NCBI GenBank assembly: GCA_005406025.1
Contig: BGZK01001402.1
Location: 94,976-158,975, forward strand
Length of the DNA: 64,000 nt
Reading direction: 5' to 3'
Origin: Eumeta japonica
Lineage: Eukaryota; Arthropoda; Insecta; Lepidoptera; Psychidae
Of this stretch, positions 31,840 to 43,327 are shown piece by piece. Under the pieces are notes generated by a model. The model had not been told where the DNA came from and did not search any database. It worked only from the letters and a program-made list of their open reading frames with translations. The position numbers and the translations under genes were made by a program. Position 1 is the stretch's first letter; each line of letters opens with the position of its first letter.

Positions 31840-32095
31840 ATACAATCCTTGAGGAATGTTTCATGTAACTAACTTATAATCCTGAGTTTTCTGTATATTT
31901 ACAATAAAATTTTTCAATCCCATCATTGGTATTTCTAGAAGCAATACCTTTTTTTTCTACAAATACCATCTTTCTTTTGCCCTTTTTAATGTTTGTTTTC
32001 AAAATGAAAAAAAAAATGTTTTTTATGAACAACTTAAGTACAGTACAAATTTTAAGTAGCAATAATCCTAATTATGAACCACATATCACGTTAAA
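31840..32095. other. AT-rich DNA, nothing recognised
   Basis: Contains A-rich and T-rich runs, but I see no gene or repeat end. Confidence 0.4.
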
Positions 32096-32099
32096 AGAT

Positions 32100-33055
32100 T
32101 AAAACTTTTACTACTTTGAGGGTAGATTTCAAAAGAGTTCGAGAGTTTGAATATGATTTTTGGCTCCATAATATCAAACATGCCAGAATTTTCATGCAAA
32201 TATCACCCGTAGTATAACTTCTTTAGGAGTTGACTTTTCAAAATAGACATAAGAGCGTTTGACTGATATACACTACAAACATGATTCTTATTGGTTTTAT
32301 TATGAAAACTTTAAGAGCTCACATATAAACCTTATTTTATCTTTTTAACAAATGATGTTCTAAAATTACTGAAACGCATCGTTGTTAATGTCTGGGGAAA
32401 AGTACATTATTGTTCCAAAATAAAGCGGAACTTCTATACAAACTGTCACGTGTGGCATTTGTCCTGTTCTTGGATAATTAAAAATAATTTGAAAAATGGT
32501 CGACCTTGCACGCCATCCCTAGAATTTTCCGGTATGATATTTATTGATGTTTCATTGAGTTCTTATATTCATTACGAGTTTTTAAGTCTCAAAAATTTGA
32601 AAGGCTGTTGACCTTCAGAAAGGAGCAGTAAATCATCGAGCCTATCGCTCTCAAATGATAGGTTTTAGTTGTTTTTCAAGCTCATTGAGTTCAAAAATGT
32701 ATTTCTAATACATGCTCAGCTCTTTAAGTTCAAAAATATGTTGAAAAAAAGTTTTTCGAATCCTTTGTGCAATTTTGAACTGCTTTGCGCCATCCGACGC
32801 ATTTTTTTAAGTAAAAAAGAGGTCCGAGTGCCAAACATCAAACCATTAAGAATTTTACGTTATTTTCAAAAAAACTTTCTAATTTTTCGTTAACGGTATC
32901 TGTCGAACGAACCAACCGATTTTAGTGCAATTAACGGTGGTCAACGTCGTTTTTTAAGAACTCAAGCTGGTTTGATTTTGGAATTTTTCGGAAGATTAGT
33001 TTAAAAATATACTAAAAATGTTTTGGAAAAGTTTGCTGCAAAGTTTAAAATAGAC
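32100..33055. repeat. Decayed dispersed repeat region
   Basis: Recurring TTCAAAAATG, GAGTTCAAAAATG and AGCTCTTTAAGTTCAAAAAT words (32680-32745) echo the region at 2400-2765. CGAACGAACCAACCGATTTT and CAATTAACGGTGGTCAACGT (32905-32950) resemble the 'accaaccgatttt' blocks common in lepidopteran LINE untranslated regions. I infer old LINE-derived noncoding sequence; the family is unknown. Confidence 0.35.
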
Positions 33056-33059
33056 AAGT

Positions 33060-33600
33060 CGTTTCATCCGGCGTCGCGTGCGACAGATTTATGTATGCAG
33101 GTCATGTCCTTAATGAAATTTTTCATTCTCTCTAATTTAAAAACATAACAAATTTCTATGTTTTTATTCCGAAATTCCGAATGCCGCTGTATTTATTAGG
33201 ACAACACTCCAAATATTATTATTATTTAAATGAAACAGTTGGATGCTGTAACCTCTTGATGTCGAAGCCCAGCGGCGGCGGCGGAAGTAGATCACTAACG
33301 TGATCGTTGTATTCTATTTTATATAGCTAGTGAATTTGTTTGAAATTAGAGTCTATTGCCTTCACTACTACATATGAATCGACTTTTTCGTTTATTAACA
33401 TAATGTCATGCTATTGAAAAGCCTTCGAAATAGTGATTAAGTAAGTTAGTTTTCGAATATTTTTTTTATTTGTTATTTTAACTTAAATTAACATGTTCCG
33501 GGCGAATTTTTTAACAAAGTTGCAGAAGTGATTCTAAGAGGCTGTATTAAAGTTACTTGATAATTGGACCTGTATCACTTACATTTCTGCCCCAAAAGTT
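33060..33600. other. AT-rich sequence with a small GCG-repeat patch
   Basis: A short (GCG)n patch occurs at 33270-33290. I see nothing else to annotate. Confidence 0.4.
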
Positions 33601-33604
33601 ATTT

Positions 33605-34500
33605 CAGTTACAAGTATACACCAAATACAACCAGGGAAGTAGAAACAAACATATAGCTAGAAGAGTGAAAAATATTTTTCATGTGTTTCTTAAAATGGTC
33701 ATAAGAGGAGAAAAGGTTCAAAGGGGAGAAAAGAGACGTATTAGGTGACAAGGCAAAGGAGTTAAAGAACGAAAAAGAAAAACCTAGAGAAAGAAAATAA
33801 AAGAAAGTACAACGGCAGAAGTAAATAAAGTACAGGAAGGATCTTAGAATTACAACCAAAAGAAGGCAAGAGGCAAGCTGGAAAATATAGCGACAAAATT
33901 GTGGCGGAGAGAAGAATCTCCTGAACAGTAAGGAAATGGTTCATTGAGCCAATCTTCAAGAACGGAAAGTAATAACAGTTAAATTATGGAGATGACATAT
34001 ATAAATACGAGTTATAAAGCCCATATGCCAGTGTACAAAACAGAAGAAAGATGGAAAACAAGGAAATAAAAGTGACAATGAGAGGTCAAGATATTTAAAG
34101 AAAGATGATTAAGATTGATGTGTCATAAACGAAAAGGATTACAAGATTGGTGTGTGGAATATAAACTAGAATGGAGGAGGAAAAAGGTCGCAAACTATGC
34201 TGGATAAGAGACACTGAACATCTACTGTATCATGTTAGATAAGGAAGAGAAGGGGAGGTAAAGGTTACTTGAAAGCGAAAAGAAAGGTGCAGTAGAGTGG
34301 TGAAAGAAATTTAGATTGAAAAGGAGAAAAATACGAAAAGAAAGGAGATTAAGGAAGAGAAGGACAGAAAATACCAGTGTGAGTTCACACGCGGTAGAAG
34401 TGTTACTTAACGTTTTGCTTAATTTATAAGAGAATGAAATGAATATACTATGAAGGTGGGAAACAGAGAGAAAAGAGAAGAGAGAGACTTCTGATTAATG
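33605..34500 (+). repeat. Purine-biased segment, possible decayed LINE ORF
   Basis: The plus strand is strongly A/G-rich for about 900 bp and has few runs of pyrimidines. Around 34170-34260 it reads EEEKGRKLCWIRDTEHLLYH, which resembles the Cys..His 'RRCRxCGxxEETxEHxxxxC' tail of some insect non-LTR reverse transcriptases. Many stops break all frames. I suspect a very old LINE C-terminus whose codon bias left the purine skew, but the match is weak. Minus-strand open frames here (Phe/Leu/Ser-rich) are the antisense shadow of the bias. Confidence 0.3.
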
Positions 34501-34504
34501 GATG

Positions 34505-35995
34505 AGTTTTTCATTACTTAAAGTTACATTTTAATGAGATGTACATTTTCGATTAAATATAAAATATTTTAAAAGTGCGCGATAGTCACTACTATCCAAC
34601 AGAAAATAATGTGCTATCGATTTCAATGTTTCTCTCCCTCACTTTATGCATATTCCGAGTAGATTAAGAATATAGTATACGGAGTCTAGTCTCCACGGTA
34701 CGCAGAGTTCAGTACGGCTCGTACACGACGGCCTAGTTGGGACGCAGACGTACGAACCACCGCATAAAGAGGAGACGAGGATAGGGAAATTGTATAGAAG
34801 GCATTCTATCTCATTCTCTCACAGCCTAAAACTTATATGTATATTAAAGCTATTACTTTTTGTTACATATTTTCGTTTAAGGAATCCAATTCACACTGTC
34901 CCAAAAGGTTCACTTCAAAAAACATATATGTTGTTTTTTATTTAGTTATTTGAGTTTTGCAGTTATTTTACGTTGAGCTTAGTTTATATTGTAATATAAT
35001 ACAAACTAAATAAATATTTTTTTTTCAGAATAAGAAGGGGAGGAGTAAAGGTATAAGTGTAAAATTAACTTATCAAAGTTGACCCAAGTTCGAGAACTGG
35101 GCCAAAAGCCCGACTAATAAATACAATAAAAACATACATTTCAGAAGAACATCAATCTGTAATATAGAATATTGAATATATTTACTTTTTTATATTATTT
35201 AACAAACACAAAGAGTGAGCAATACGGCAAAACAGTATCAAGCTGTTTTGTGACTGATCAATCAACGAGCGATCACATCTCATTCGAATAACGGATGAAA
35301 GATGGAACGCTGGAAAATTTACATGTGACCTGCAATCAGATGTCGAAAAGACTTTTGATTCACTGAAATTCAATATTCGGATAATCGTTATGGAAATACA
35401 AATTAATGTAACTGTAGTCAACGGATTAATGAAAGTTTACCTTAACAGTGCATTTTAGAAATTTCATCAAAGACGGGGTATTAAAAAAGAAGCCCTGTTA
35501 TTTCTTAGTTTTATTTCTTTCACAAGTATTTTTCGTATCCCTATTTTAAAAATTGCTCCACTTTTCCCATAAGCTGTAGAGTGAGGCATTATATTCTGAT
35601 TTTTTTTAATTTTAGATTCGGTAGTTCGGTAATAAAGAAGGAGGATGCCTGATTTTTGTATTATTCCTTAATTTTATTGATTAATTTATTTACAACTAAT
35701 TAATATTATTGAAATCGTGCATCTTGAAATTATATAAAAATGTATATAATTTTCCTCGTAACAAACCCGTACATTTAACATGTCACATAAGGTATTAGCC
35801 AAAACTACTGTTAGTATTCTAGATTATCCTCCGAGACTAAATTTTATAATCGGAGATCTTTTATTTACACTACAAGTCCATGAGAGTCATAAAGTACGTC
35901 AAAGAGTAAAAGGCAGACACGAAAGTGACCTAACTCAAAAAGGCTAAAAGGCTATAAATGCGGTAATTGTATCGAAATCGACTACTGAACGACGA
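34505..35995. other. AT-rich DNA with one complex patch
   Basis: A higher-complexity patch at 34670-34790 (AGTCTAGTCTCCACGGTACG, CACGACGGCCTAGTTGGGAC) may be an unassigned repeat. The rest shows no gene. The 79-codon minus-strand frame at 35182-35421 has no domain. Confidence 0.4.
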
Positions 35996-35999
35996 CTGC

Positions 36000-36090
36000 C
36001 GGGGCAGCTCCTGAAGCGCCGTGGGCCGACACACGCCGCCTCCACCAATTCAAAGCGCTGAACGATTTCGTTCCGACGTCACTCTGATAT
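36000..36090. promoter_or_regulatory. Short GC-rich island
   Basis: GCCGGGGCAGCTCCTGAAGC, GTGGGCCGACACACGCCGCC and AACGATTTCGTTCCGACGTC form a compact island. The short plus-strand frame across it ends at a TGA near 36060. No coding evidence. Confidence 0.3.
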
Positions 36091-36099
36091 CTTTGAAAT

Positions 36100-37040
36100 G
36101 AGTATTTCAGATTCAACTAGAAATAATAGATAATAAAAGATAACAAATGTTGAAAAATTAAAACTACATTTTTGTATATAAAAATAATCGTAAACGTAAT
36201 GCATTAAAATACGTAAAATGACTTATGTAATGTATTTACAGTGTTAATACGCAATACAGACCTGTTAGACAATACGTATTATATTTTTTGTGACAAATGT
36301 AAGGATACGTTTTTCACTTTGATCTATTGAAAGAGTTTTGGGAACCTTTTATCCTAGTGGGCTGCAAAAATAAAATAACATATTCAACGTTGTTTCTGTT
36401 AAGACTCTATATTAAATTAAATATTTTCTAAAACAATTTCTTATAAAGCTAATTTTCATTATTTCATATTTGCGTATACTTAATCTTCTCTTTTGTGAGG
36501 TTTGGATTTTCATAGCTACCTTTCATTTCATTCAGACCTACCTACCATGAAGTACCTAATATTGAGGAGTCCCATCCTGACGTTTCAGATTATAGTATCA
36601 AGTGGACGCTAAAATTGTTCCTTCTATTTTAATACAACAACATGTACACAATTCAATACCAGAGATTATCTACCAGTTTTCATGGAGCAGATGATTCAGA
36701 TTGTGTGCGTCAGTAGTCTATTATTAATTTTGTGTTTTTTACCAAAATAAACGTTTTCATCAAATTTCACATAAATCCACACTGAAAATTGACTCGTAAA
36801 CAAACAACGATCAATGATTTAAGAAAAATTAAGAAAACATCAGAAAGAAATTTAAAATGGAGTAATTATTTCGAACGCTGGAGAAATTGAGTTGCAGACA
36901 AATGATTTTATATAAACACCTTTTAATGTTAGATTATTTATTATAATGTAAGACTTAATGTTAGACCTTTTCACAATAGGGCTAAAGATAAAAAAATGAA
37001 TATTTGAATTATTCAATTCCAGTAGAAGGGGATGTTATGA
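36100..37040. other. AT-rich DNA, nothing recognised
   Basis: No gene, RNA or repeat boundary is visible. Confidence 0.5.
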
Positions 37041-37044
37041 CGCC

Positions 37045-37200
37045 TAAATTTTCGTTTGAGTTCCTTTTATTGTCGACGCGGCGCAGCGTCAATTACGGCT
37101 TACCTAATGTGATTTCTCGGCGATAAGCCGTCTCGTATGAGATTTCACCGCTATTAATTATCCGAGGCGGCGTTTTGTGATTAATGAGTTTGCTTTTCCA
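37045..37200. promoter_or_regulatory. GC-rich island with several TAAT-type sites
   Basis: The block mixes GTCGACGCGGCGCAGCGTCA and ATCCGAGGCGGCGTTTTGTG with homeodomain-like cores: CAATTACGG, CTATTAATTATCC and GATTAATGAG. An inverted pair GGCTTA/TAAGCC brackets the middle (about 37098 and 37124). Clustered TAAT cores in an island of ordered sequence are suggestive of an enhancer, but the binding-site call is inference. Confidence 0.4.
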
Positions 37201-37204
37201 TTTA

Positions 37205-37830
37205 TACATTCTTTTATTTTTTCTTATTCTTTCGCGCCTTCCTTTGGACTTCAATTTAACTTGGGCTCGTTCGAATCAGGAGGTCGAGATAGATCTTATG
37301 GCATTAATGATTTTACGGTTTTGCGTAATCATATTTATTTTCATGTCTACAGACATGGTGGTCAGTAGTGGTGGTTTAGTTCTTAAAGATGTTGTTTTTC
37401 AATCGGAAGGTATCAGATTCAAATTTTGACTACAAGCAACTTGACCAATGAGTTTTAAGTCATAATAAGCCATTCATTCCACACTTCGAAAAGCACGCTA
37501 AGCTGACGGTCCCATATGTCGGTGACACATCATATCGGTGACCACGGTCGTTAGTATAGCTCAACCTGCAATGGGTTAGCATTTAGGGCTTAAGCTTTAA
37601 ATTCCTAAAATTGGAATAAAAAAATTGTAGAAGAAGCGAGGATCAAGTTCCAAAAATCTCACTGAGCAGTTGGATTCTTAAGACCAGCCCCAAAATAAAT
37701 CTACGCATATAATTATTTAATAGTTCCAAAGGCAAAACAACCTGTATCTGCGTTATTCGAGGCCAGTACTTTAGAAACTAAATCTAAGCTATAACATAAT
37801 ACGTATCTGCAAAGCAATGCCATACAATTG
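37205..37830. other. Unassigned sequence, possible repeat at 37490-37600
   Basis: GCACGCTAAGCTGACGGTCC and TAGCTCAACCTGCAATGGGT look like an ordered dispersed repeat, but I cannot name it. Two overlapping plus-strand frames (37177-37429) show no domain. Confidence 0.3.
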
Positions 37831-37834
37831 TGCG

Positions 37835-38080
37835 CAATTAAGCATCCAACCGGCTCCGAAGGCGGCCTTGCTGCGGCGTCGACCGCAAACGCAAAGAAGT
37901 TCGGTTCAGTCATCCGCCAAAGCGGGCGGGCGTCCGTCTGAGTAACGGGCCTCCGGAGCCCGCGCGCGTCACTCCCGCGACCGCGATTAACTTGATGTCT
38001 CGCCATCGCTAACTTTGACGATAGTTCATTCTTATTTAATGCCCTTCGAGACCCGTTCCGATTGCGTTTTAATGGCGAGT
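37835..38080. promoter_or_regulatory. GC-rich island, candidate conserved element
   Basis: The island contains CCGAAGGCGGCCTTGCTGCG, GGGCCTCCGGAGCCCGCGCG and GCGACCGCGATTAACTTGAT. A 97-codon minus-strand frame (37713-38006) crosses it without a recognisable domain. GCGATTAACTTG and TCGCTAACTTTGACGATAG look like ordered regulatory sequence. Evidence is compositional. Confidence 0.35.
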
Positions 38081-38084
38081 TTTT

Positions 38085-38640
38085 AATGTAATATTAAGCT
38101 GTATGTATGTATAATGATTACCATACGCTTAGTAATTAAAATAGTTACACTATCTCTTTCTGTTTTGTGTAGTAAAAAGGGAATCAGGGATAGTGAACGA
38201 GACGAATTTGAATTAAATATCAACACATACGATTTATTACTTTAAAACATAGAGAATAACATCGTAAACTATACCCGTACCTTGTACAACCCATATGACG
38301 ATCCGTAGCTGAGCACGAACCTATGAAGAAGAATACTTTTCCTTCCACGAATTCCTACGTTTACGAACTGAACGTGTTTTCAAACACCTCCAACAGATTT
38401 CGTGATAATGTATTCTTACACTATTAAAACTATAAATGTGTAAGGAATAAAAAAAATTAACTTGGTATTATTTTTTTTTTCTCAAAATCTATTCCTTAAG
38501 GTATTAATTATTATACACAATAAAGCAATTTGTATTTATTCATTACTACTTCTCACGTTCCCCCAATTTTTGAGAAGTTGGAAAAAAAATCCGCCATCGA
38601 CCTAATCGATAGTCGGCTGAAGCTATGGATCTAAGGGTGG
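38085..38640. other. AT-rich DNA, nothing recognised
   Basis: I see no gene. 38545-38640 (CCCCCAATTTTTGAGAAGTT onward) may be the edge of a decayed repeat. Confidence 0.4.
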
Positions 38641-38720
38641 TCGCACTTCAATAGAAATTATAAAGTCCTTGGAATGATTACCACCACCACCGATAAACTC
38701 GGGATCGGAACTGATTATCC
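38640..38720 (+). repeat. Decayed repeat related to 45250-45315
   Basis: AAAGTCCTTGGAATGATTAC followed by AACTCGGGATCGG matches AAAGACCCTGGAATGATTAC and AACTCGAAATCAG near 45267-45310. Both are in the same orientation. The family is not identified. Confidence 0.45.
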
Positions 38721-38902
38721 GTTTTCTCCGTACAAAAGTGAAAAAATAAAAAAAAATGTATGTCAATTTAATAGGCTTCTTCTGAAAACGACTTCTTTTG
38801 TTGTAAAAGTTATTATATATCTACTTAGTAGTTCTGTAATTTATCAACAAGATTATTTCAATGCATACGAAATTTAGAGTCTTTTCTTACTTGTATTATT
38901 AT

Positions 38903-38942
38903 ACAACTCATAATGACCCTTATTAGGGTCATTATGAGTTGT
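38903..38942. repeat. Perfect 18-bp hairpin, 4-nt loop
   Basis: ACAACTCATAATGACCCT (38903-38920), loop TATT, then the exact reverse complement (38925-38942). A weaker palindrome follows at 39095-39150 around CGCTGGGGAACTCCCCAGCG. The tight loop and zero mismatches favour a template-switch origin. Confidence 0.85.
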
Positions 38943-39149
38943 TTACCCAAGAGTATACTGACACTGTCAGAGAATCCTTCCTCGGGATTTTCCCAGGCAG
39001 TTCCATCGTATTTTGGGACAAATTTCAATTCCGGGGAATCGGAAGCAAGATTCAGTTGTGGCAATGAGGTTTACCACTAGTCACACCTAACTAGGAAACT
39101 CGCGTTTCAACTCGCTGGGGAACTCCCCAGCGGATTGAAATTTGAGTTA

Positions 39150-39480
39150 GAGAGGTCCTCTTTGGTACTCTGAATGTGTATGGAAGGACGAATGCCAAAT
39201 TGATGAGGTCTGCGAACTGATAAAGGGTAGGCGACTAGATATTTTATGCGTTAATGAGACTAAAAGGAAAGGTAGCGGTGTGGCGATCAAACACCGACCC
39301 TTTGATACTTATTGGTCTAAAATTGACCAAAACCAACGAGAATACCAATGTGTTAACTTCATGCTGTCAAAAAGATTATCTAAATGTGTAAACGCTTACC
39401 GATATGTAAATCCAAGACTCCTTGGGCTCCGCCTGAAAATTGGCCTGACACAGAGTTTTAATAAATTCAAATGTGAAAGG
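39150..39480 (+). pseudogene. RTE-like LINE endonuclease domain remnant
   Basis: The plus strand gives FGTLNV, then ICELIKGRRLDILCVNET-like sequence (CELIKGRRLDILCVNE, TKRKGSGVAIKHRPFDTYWS), then QNQREYQCVNFMLSKRLSKC, VNAYRYVNPRLLGLRLKI. This is the N-terminal half of an apurinic/apyrimidinic-type endonuclease, with the catalytic Glu of VNET kept. The FGTLNV block and the rest are in different frames, so at least one frameshift is present. The frame closes at 39483, and the later catalytic Asp/His motifs are not found. Confidence 0.78.
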
Positions 39481-39551
39481 TAAGTATGTAGATCGATAAA
39501 AAAATATCTCGGGTAAATTAAAGAGTATGAACATTTAGAACTTGACGAATT

Positions 39552-39821
39552 GTGAATGGTAACGAAATTTCTTTTAGGAGATTAAGTAAAAAGGTAAGTA
39601 GAGTGAATAAGGGAAAAAATGTTAGCAAGCAATATAATGAATGGTGGAACTTTGAATTAAGGAAAGTATTTGGTAAAAAAAACAACAACATGTTACCTTT
39701 ACTATCTGCAAAGGCCAACCACAGAGTACAAAGTAAGAGAAGCATGAAAAATAAGCTAAAAGACGCTGTAAGTACGGAGAAAGATGCAAAATTGAGAGTT
39801 AAAGAATTTAAAACAAATTAA
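39552..39821 (+). pseudogene. RTE-like LINE linker region
   Basis: An 89-codon basic frame contains KQYNEWWNFELRKVFGKKNN and KRSMKNKLKDAVSTEKDAKL. The W-W and the Lys/Glu-rich, coiled-coil-like composition fit the segment between endonuclease and RT in this family, where an 'EWWN.E...' block is common. It lies in the expected order but is not by itself diagnostic. Confidence 0.5.
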
Positions 39822-40414
39822 ATATATAGCTATGATAAGAGATTGGTTGGATAATTCCCGAGAAAATCATTTTTTTTTAATGGTGATATAGGCCTGTAAT
39901 AGTTACAAAATATCGTTTATAATGTAATTTGAGACTATAATAATTGATGTTTACGAATAAATGAAATCGCTTGAAAGAACGTTCAAAAAAATAAGCTGGT
40001 TCACTATTTTTTTTTATTATTGCATTTAAAGCTGTTTTGATTAAGGAAGAGTGTAGTGAAAGCATTTTTTTGATGAACATAAAAATACCTCAATAATTAC
40101 TATTTTATATTAGTAATTAGACAGATAGAGCACGAGTACCCAGTTACAACATTGTCTATAGCGCCTATAGAATAAAGCTAAAGTCCGCTTTGCAAGAAAG
40201 AGATTGTATAGAAATTTTAATGAGTACAGTTTATTGTTTATTTTTAATTGATTTTAATTTTTATCTCACTTTTAGTCATGTCTCAACTCAGCTTACACAA
40301 TTGATGAAAAATATAATATTCTAAATATCAGTAAATCACCTTATTAAGTTGAAAGTCTTTTTGCATATGTGTATGCAATTGCAAATTATAATGTTATTGT
40401 AACTGCATACGCGA

Positions 40415-40624
40415 ATGACGATGAGATTGAATGAACCTATGAAATTAATAAATGCTGAAAAACCGGTAGGATACCTACTGACTAGTAAAAAAGTCGTTAT
40501 AGTATTTCTTCACAATCAACAGCTTAGCAGAAATTACCGTAGTATAAATCTTCTCAGCGTCGTTGCTAAACATGCGAAAAACATTATGGAAAGGGTTTTC
40601 AATGAGACGGTAAATAAGGTCTAG
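40415..40624 (+). pseudogene. RTE-like LINE RT N-terminal block
   Basis: SRNYRSINLLSVVAKHAKNI followed by MERVFNETVNKV matches the RT segment 'C.NYRGI.LLSV.GK....ER' that opens the fingers domain in RTE-type reverse transcriptases. The frame stops at 40624, before the catalytic motifs, which I could not find downstream. Confidence 0.7.
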
Positions 40625-41389
40625 CACGTATAAGCATGAGTTCGAAAAGAGGTGATCCAGGGAGAACTCTATTCAAGTATAGTGTGAGTAGCGGATTGTT
40701 ACGAGTACAATAAGGTATGCCTTTGGTTATGTCCGAAAATAAGCAAAGGCGTACTTATTGCTTTATTGTACTCGTAACAACTCATAAGGGTAATAATCAT
40801 AGGCACTAGGCGACAATAATAAACACAATATTCAGGAATACTAGCTTTAAGATTGAGAATACCTCATGATTTTGTCTTATTTCATTCAGTGTTTTTACCC
40901 CGCGAAAAAGAGTAAAAGAATGGTCTAAGAAAAATTATATCCGTGCATGGAAGTGAGTAACGGATCGACAAGGTCATTACACGCTCTATGTAGAAGCTCC
41001 ATTTCCATAGTGAGAATGAATGGGGCACATTTGACATCTGCAGATGTGTCAGATAAGACAATGTATCTCCACTGTGGATGTATTCATGGATAGCAGGTCT
41101 ATGTATTGAAAAAGTGTTTAACTGCATATATCTAAATGGATAAGATGTTTATTACGTACGGTACGCTACGATGAGGACCAAGTAATATGTATGCCACTGG
41201 TGTGAGTTGCGACTATGTGAGTTGTGAGCCAACGACAGGTAAAATAAACGATTCCGAAAAGAAAAGCTGTATGAAAGTAAATATTAGCAAAAGAAAGGTT
41301 ATTATTATGTTTAAATAAGCGAAATTATGACTGAATGCGATATATGACTCAGAGAATGGTGTGGTTTAAAAGAATATACAGTAACTAAG

Positions 41390-41655
41390 GCAAAAAAAAG
41401 GTATGTTATTATGCTTTGGCCATGTAAATAGACGGACAAAATAAATCTGTCTAGCGCATATGTGTGATAGAAAGGTAGGCAAGGGTCTTACGTTGAATGA
41501 ATTGGTGACATATTAAAAAAGGGCTAACCTTTAAGCACGTAAAAGCGACGTGTTTGCGTGACTGAGAGATGTCAATGAAACAAGAGAGACATACAGAATT
41601 CTTACCAAGTGGAAATTTATTGTCCTATCTGCCCATCAGGTAAAACATGGTTTAA
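41390..41655 (+). pseudogene. RTE-like LINE C-terminal remnant
   Basis: In several frames the sequence gives a 'CFGHVNRRTK' block, then VLSAHQVKHG or QVEIYCPICPSGKTW near the end. These correspond to the 'GHV.R' and 'VVSAYPSG' motifs in the tail of the family. Stops and frameshifts are frequent. The end at about 41650 aligns with the ends of the fragments at 7310 and 19580. Confidence 0.6.
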
Positions 41656-41659
41656 GTTT

Positions 41660-42580
41660 ATCATAATTAAAATAGAAAATGGTGTGTAAAACATCAAAGG
41701 ATGCCATAATTTATATTTTATCTCAAAAAATGGACATATATCAGTTTAGCGCCATTTATGATTTGACCACACGAGCAGAACTGGTAAGTTGCTTTCGTAG
41801 TTTTGGGAGTAGCAATTTGAGGCGAAAGGTTTTGAGGATCTTCTATTTCATTTAATTTTGCTTTCAGCAAGAATTTTAAACTAAATTTCAACATAGAACT
41901 TGAATCTCTCAATGACCTCAATGACTCTTAATGACAATGTTATAATTCTTTATGTATATTCCCAGCAATAATTTTCAGTCTTAGTGATCGATCTCAACGA
42001 TAGCTTTTAAATAAATAATTCTTTGAGACAGTCTTTAAAGCGCTTCATATTCCCTATTCTTTTTTTAAATAAAAGTACAGGTCTTTGATATAGAAAATAA
42101 AAGAAATTCTTCACAAGTAGACAGTTTGAGTTAGCACCAGTATATTCGTGAATAATGGATTTTATTTAACTAAAACTCAACAAACATAAGTTCTGTATTG
42201 ATATTATCTACTGCCTATTGAACGAGCGATTAATTCTTAAAATGTTGTGACGTATTTAAAATGTTCTGTTAAAACCTACGAAAATGTTTTGAATTAAAAA
42301 AAAACGACCCTTATAGAAATCCTTCGGAATTAGATAATCCTGACGAAAGCATGAAATTATTGTATTGCCACTGAAATATTTAATTAAAGGTAAGAAACGA
42401 AATATATTTTTCAAGTCCTTAAACTCATTCGATCATCATTATACACATCCATCGAACATGTATAAACGGAAATGTAATAGAGCATTAAGTTGCTCGATAT
42501 GATACAAGTTTACAAATTGCCGTTAAAGCCCAGATCCGAATTTCTAGGTGTCATTTTCTACTCGACAGAAAGTGGATTCG
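41660..42580. other. AT-rich DNA, nothing recognised
   Basis: I see no gene. Minus-strand 67-codon frame at 41718-41921 has no domain. Confidence 0.5.
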
Positions 42581-42584
42581 GAAA

Positions 42585-42865
42585 TCGGCGCCGGGAACAT
42601 CTGAACAGGTCCAAATTAGCATAATCTGAGCCCCGGAGCCGCGACTCCCGTGAATTATTTTAACGCCGATGGATAAGCGCAGGGCATTAAACGTCGAAAA
42701 GAGGACCGCTCGCTGTTGTCTCTAACAAATCGCCGCTCGTAGCCGCTGGAGATATTCAAATGCCGTCGAATTACCCGCGCGCCGTTTGCTTAATGGCCGC
42801 CGCCGACGCGCGCGCCCCCGAGCGGAACTATTTAATAAATATTTAAAGTTAAGGGGTCTTATGTA
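42585..42865. promoter_or_regulatory. GC-rich island, strong conserved-element candidate
   Basis: About 280 bp of ordered, non-repetitive sequence, including GGCGCCGGGAACATCTGAAC, AACGCCGATGGATAAGCGCA, GGGCATTAAACGTCGAAAAG and CGACGCGCGCGCCCCCGAGC, ends in ACTATTTAATAAATATTTAA. All frames carry stops, so it is not coding. The mixture of GC-rich cores with TTAAT/ATTTAAA words, and sharp edges, fits a conserved developmental enhancer in Lepidoptera. Function is inferred from composition only. Confidence 0.4.
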
Positions 42866-42869
42866 AACC

Positions 42870-43320
42870 GATCTGTATCTATTTATTACGGAGATCTTGA
42901 TTCGGAAAGCTGAGAATCTGTTTTAATCTGATAATCTACTTCAAAAATACACTTTTACGAGCTGTTCGCTGCGAGAGTGTCTGCGCAGACACTAAGTGAA
43001 TTCCTTAATTTTTTATATCGTGCGATCTTCTAGTCGGTGATGATGATCTCCGGTTCTAGTTATGTACGTCATTCCAATACTCGTTATTTTCTCTTAAAAA
43101 TCTGTTCTTATAAAAAAATACTTTTAAAGTATAGCTTGGCTCCTGTATTAAGAGAGTAATAAGTAAAAATAATAAGTGTCGAAGAGTAAATAGGAAACGT
43201 ACCCGTTTCTCTAATAAAAAGGTTTATATATGTTGATCCCTGTTAAAACAAAATTCACCCAAATCTAATAATTTGACGGAGGTTAGTATTAATGTTTAGC
43301 GTGATGTATCATATTATATT
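42870..43320. other. AT-rich DNA, nothing recognised
   Basis: No feature that I can support. Confidence 0.5.
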
Positions 43321-43327
43321 TATGATA

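Larger units (their letters stand above)
39130..41655 (+). mobile_element. RTE-like LINE, decayed, plus strand
   Basis: Protein remnants in order along the plus strand identify one old insertion: the endonuclease start (39150-39480), a basic linker region (39550-39820), an RT block (40500-40620) and the C-terminus (41390-41650). Total length (about 2.5 kb) is near that of an RTE-type ORF, but much of the RT core is lost. The same family left short fragments at 7204, 17195, 19473 and 52075. A hairpin with 16-bp perfect arms (40698-40713 with 40763-40778) lies inside. Confidence 0.75.

Noticed and set aside
33608..33959. Phe/Leu/Ser-rich minus-strand frames of 65 and 83 codons
   Set aside because: They are antisense shadows of the purine-rich plus strand.
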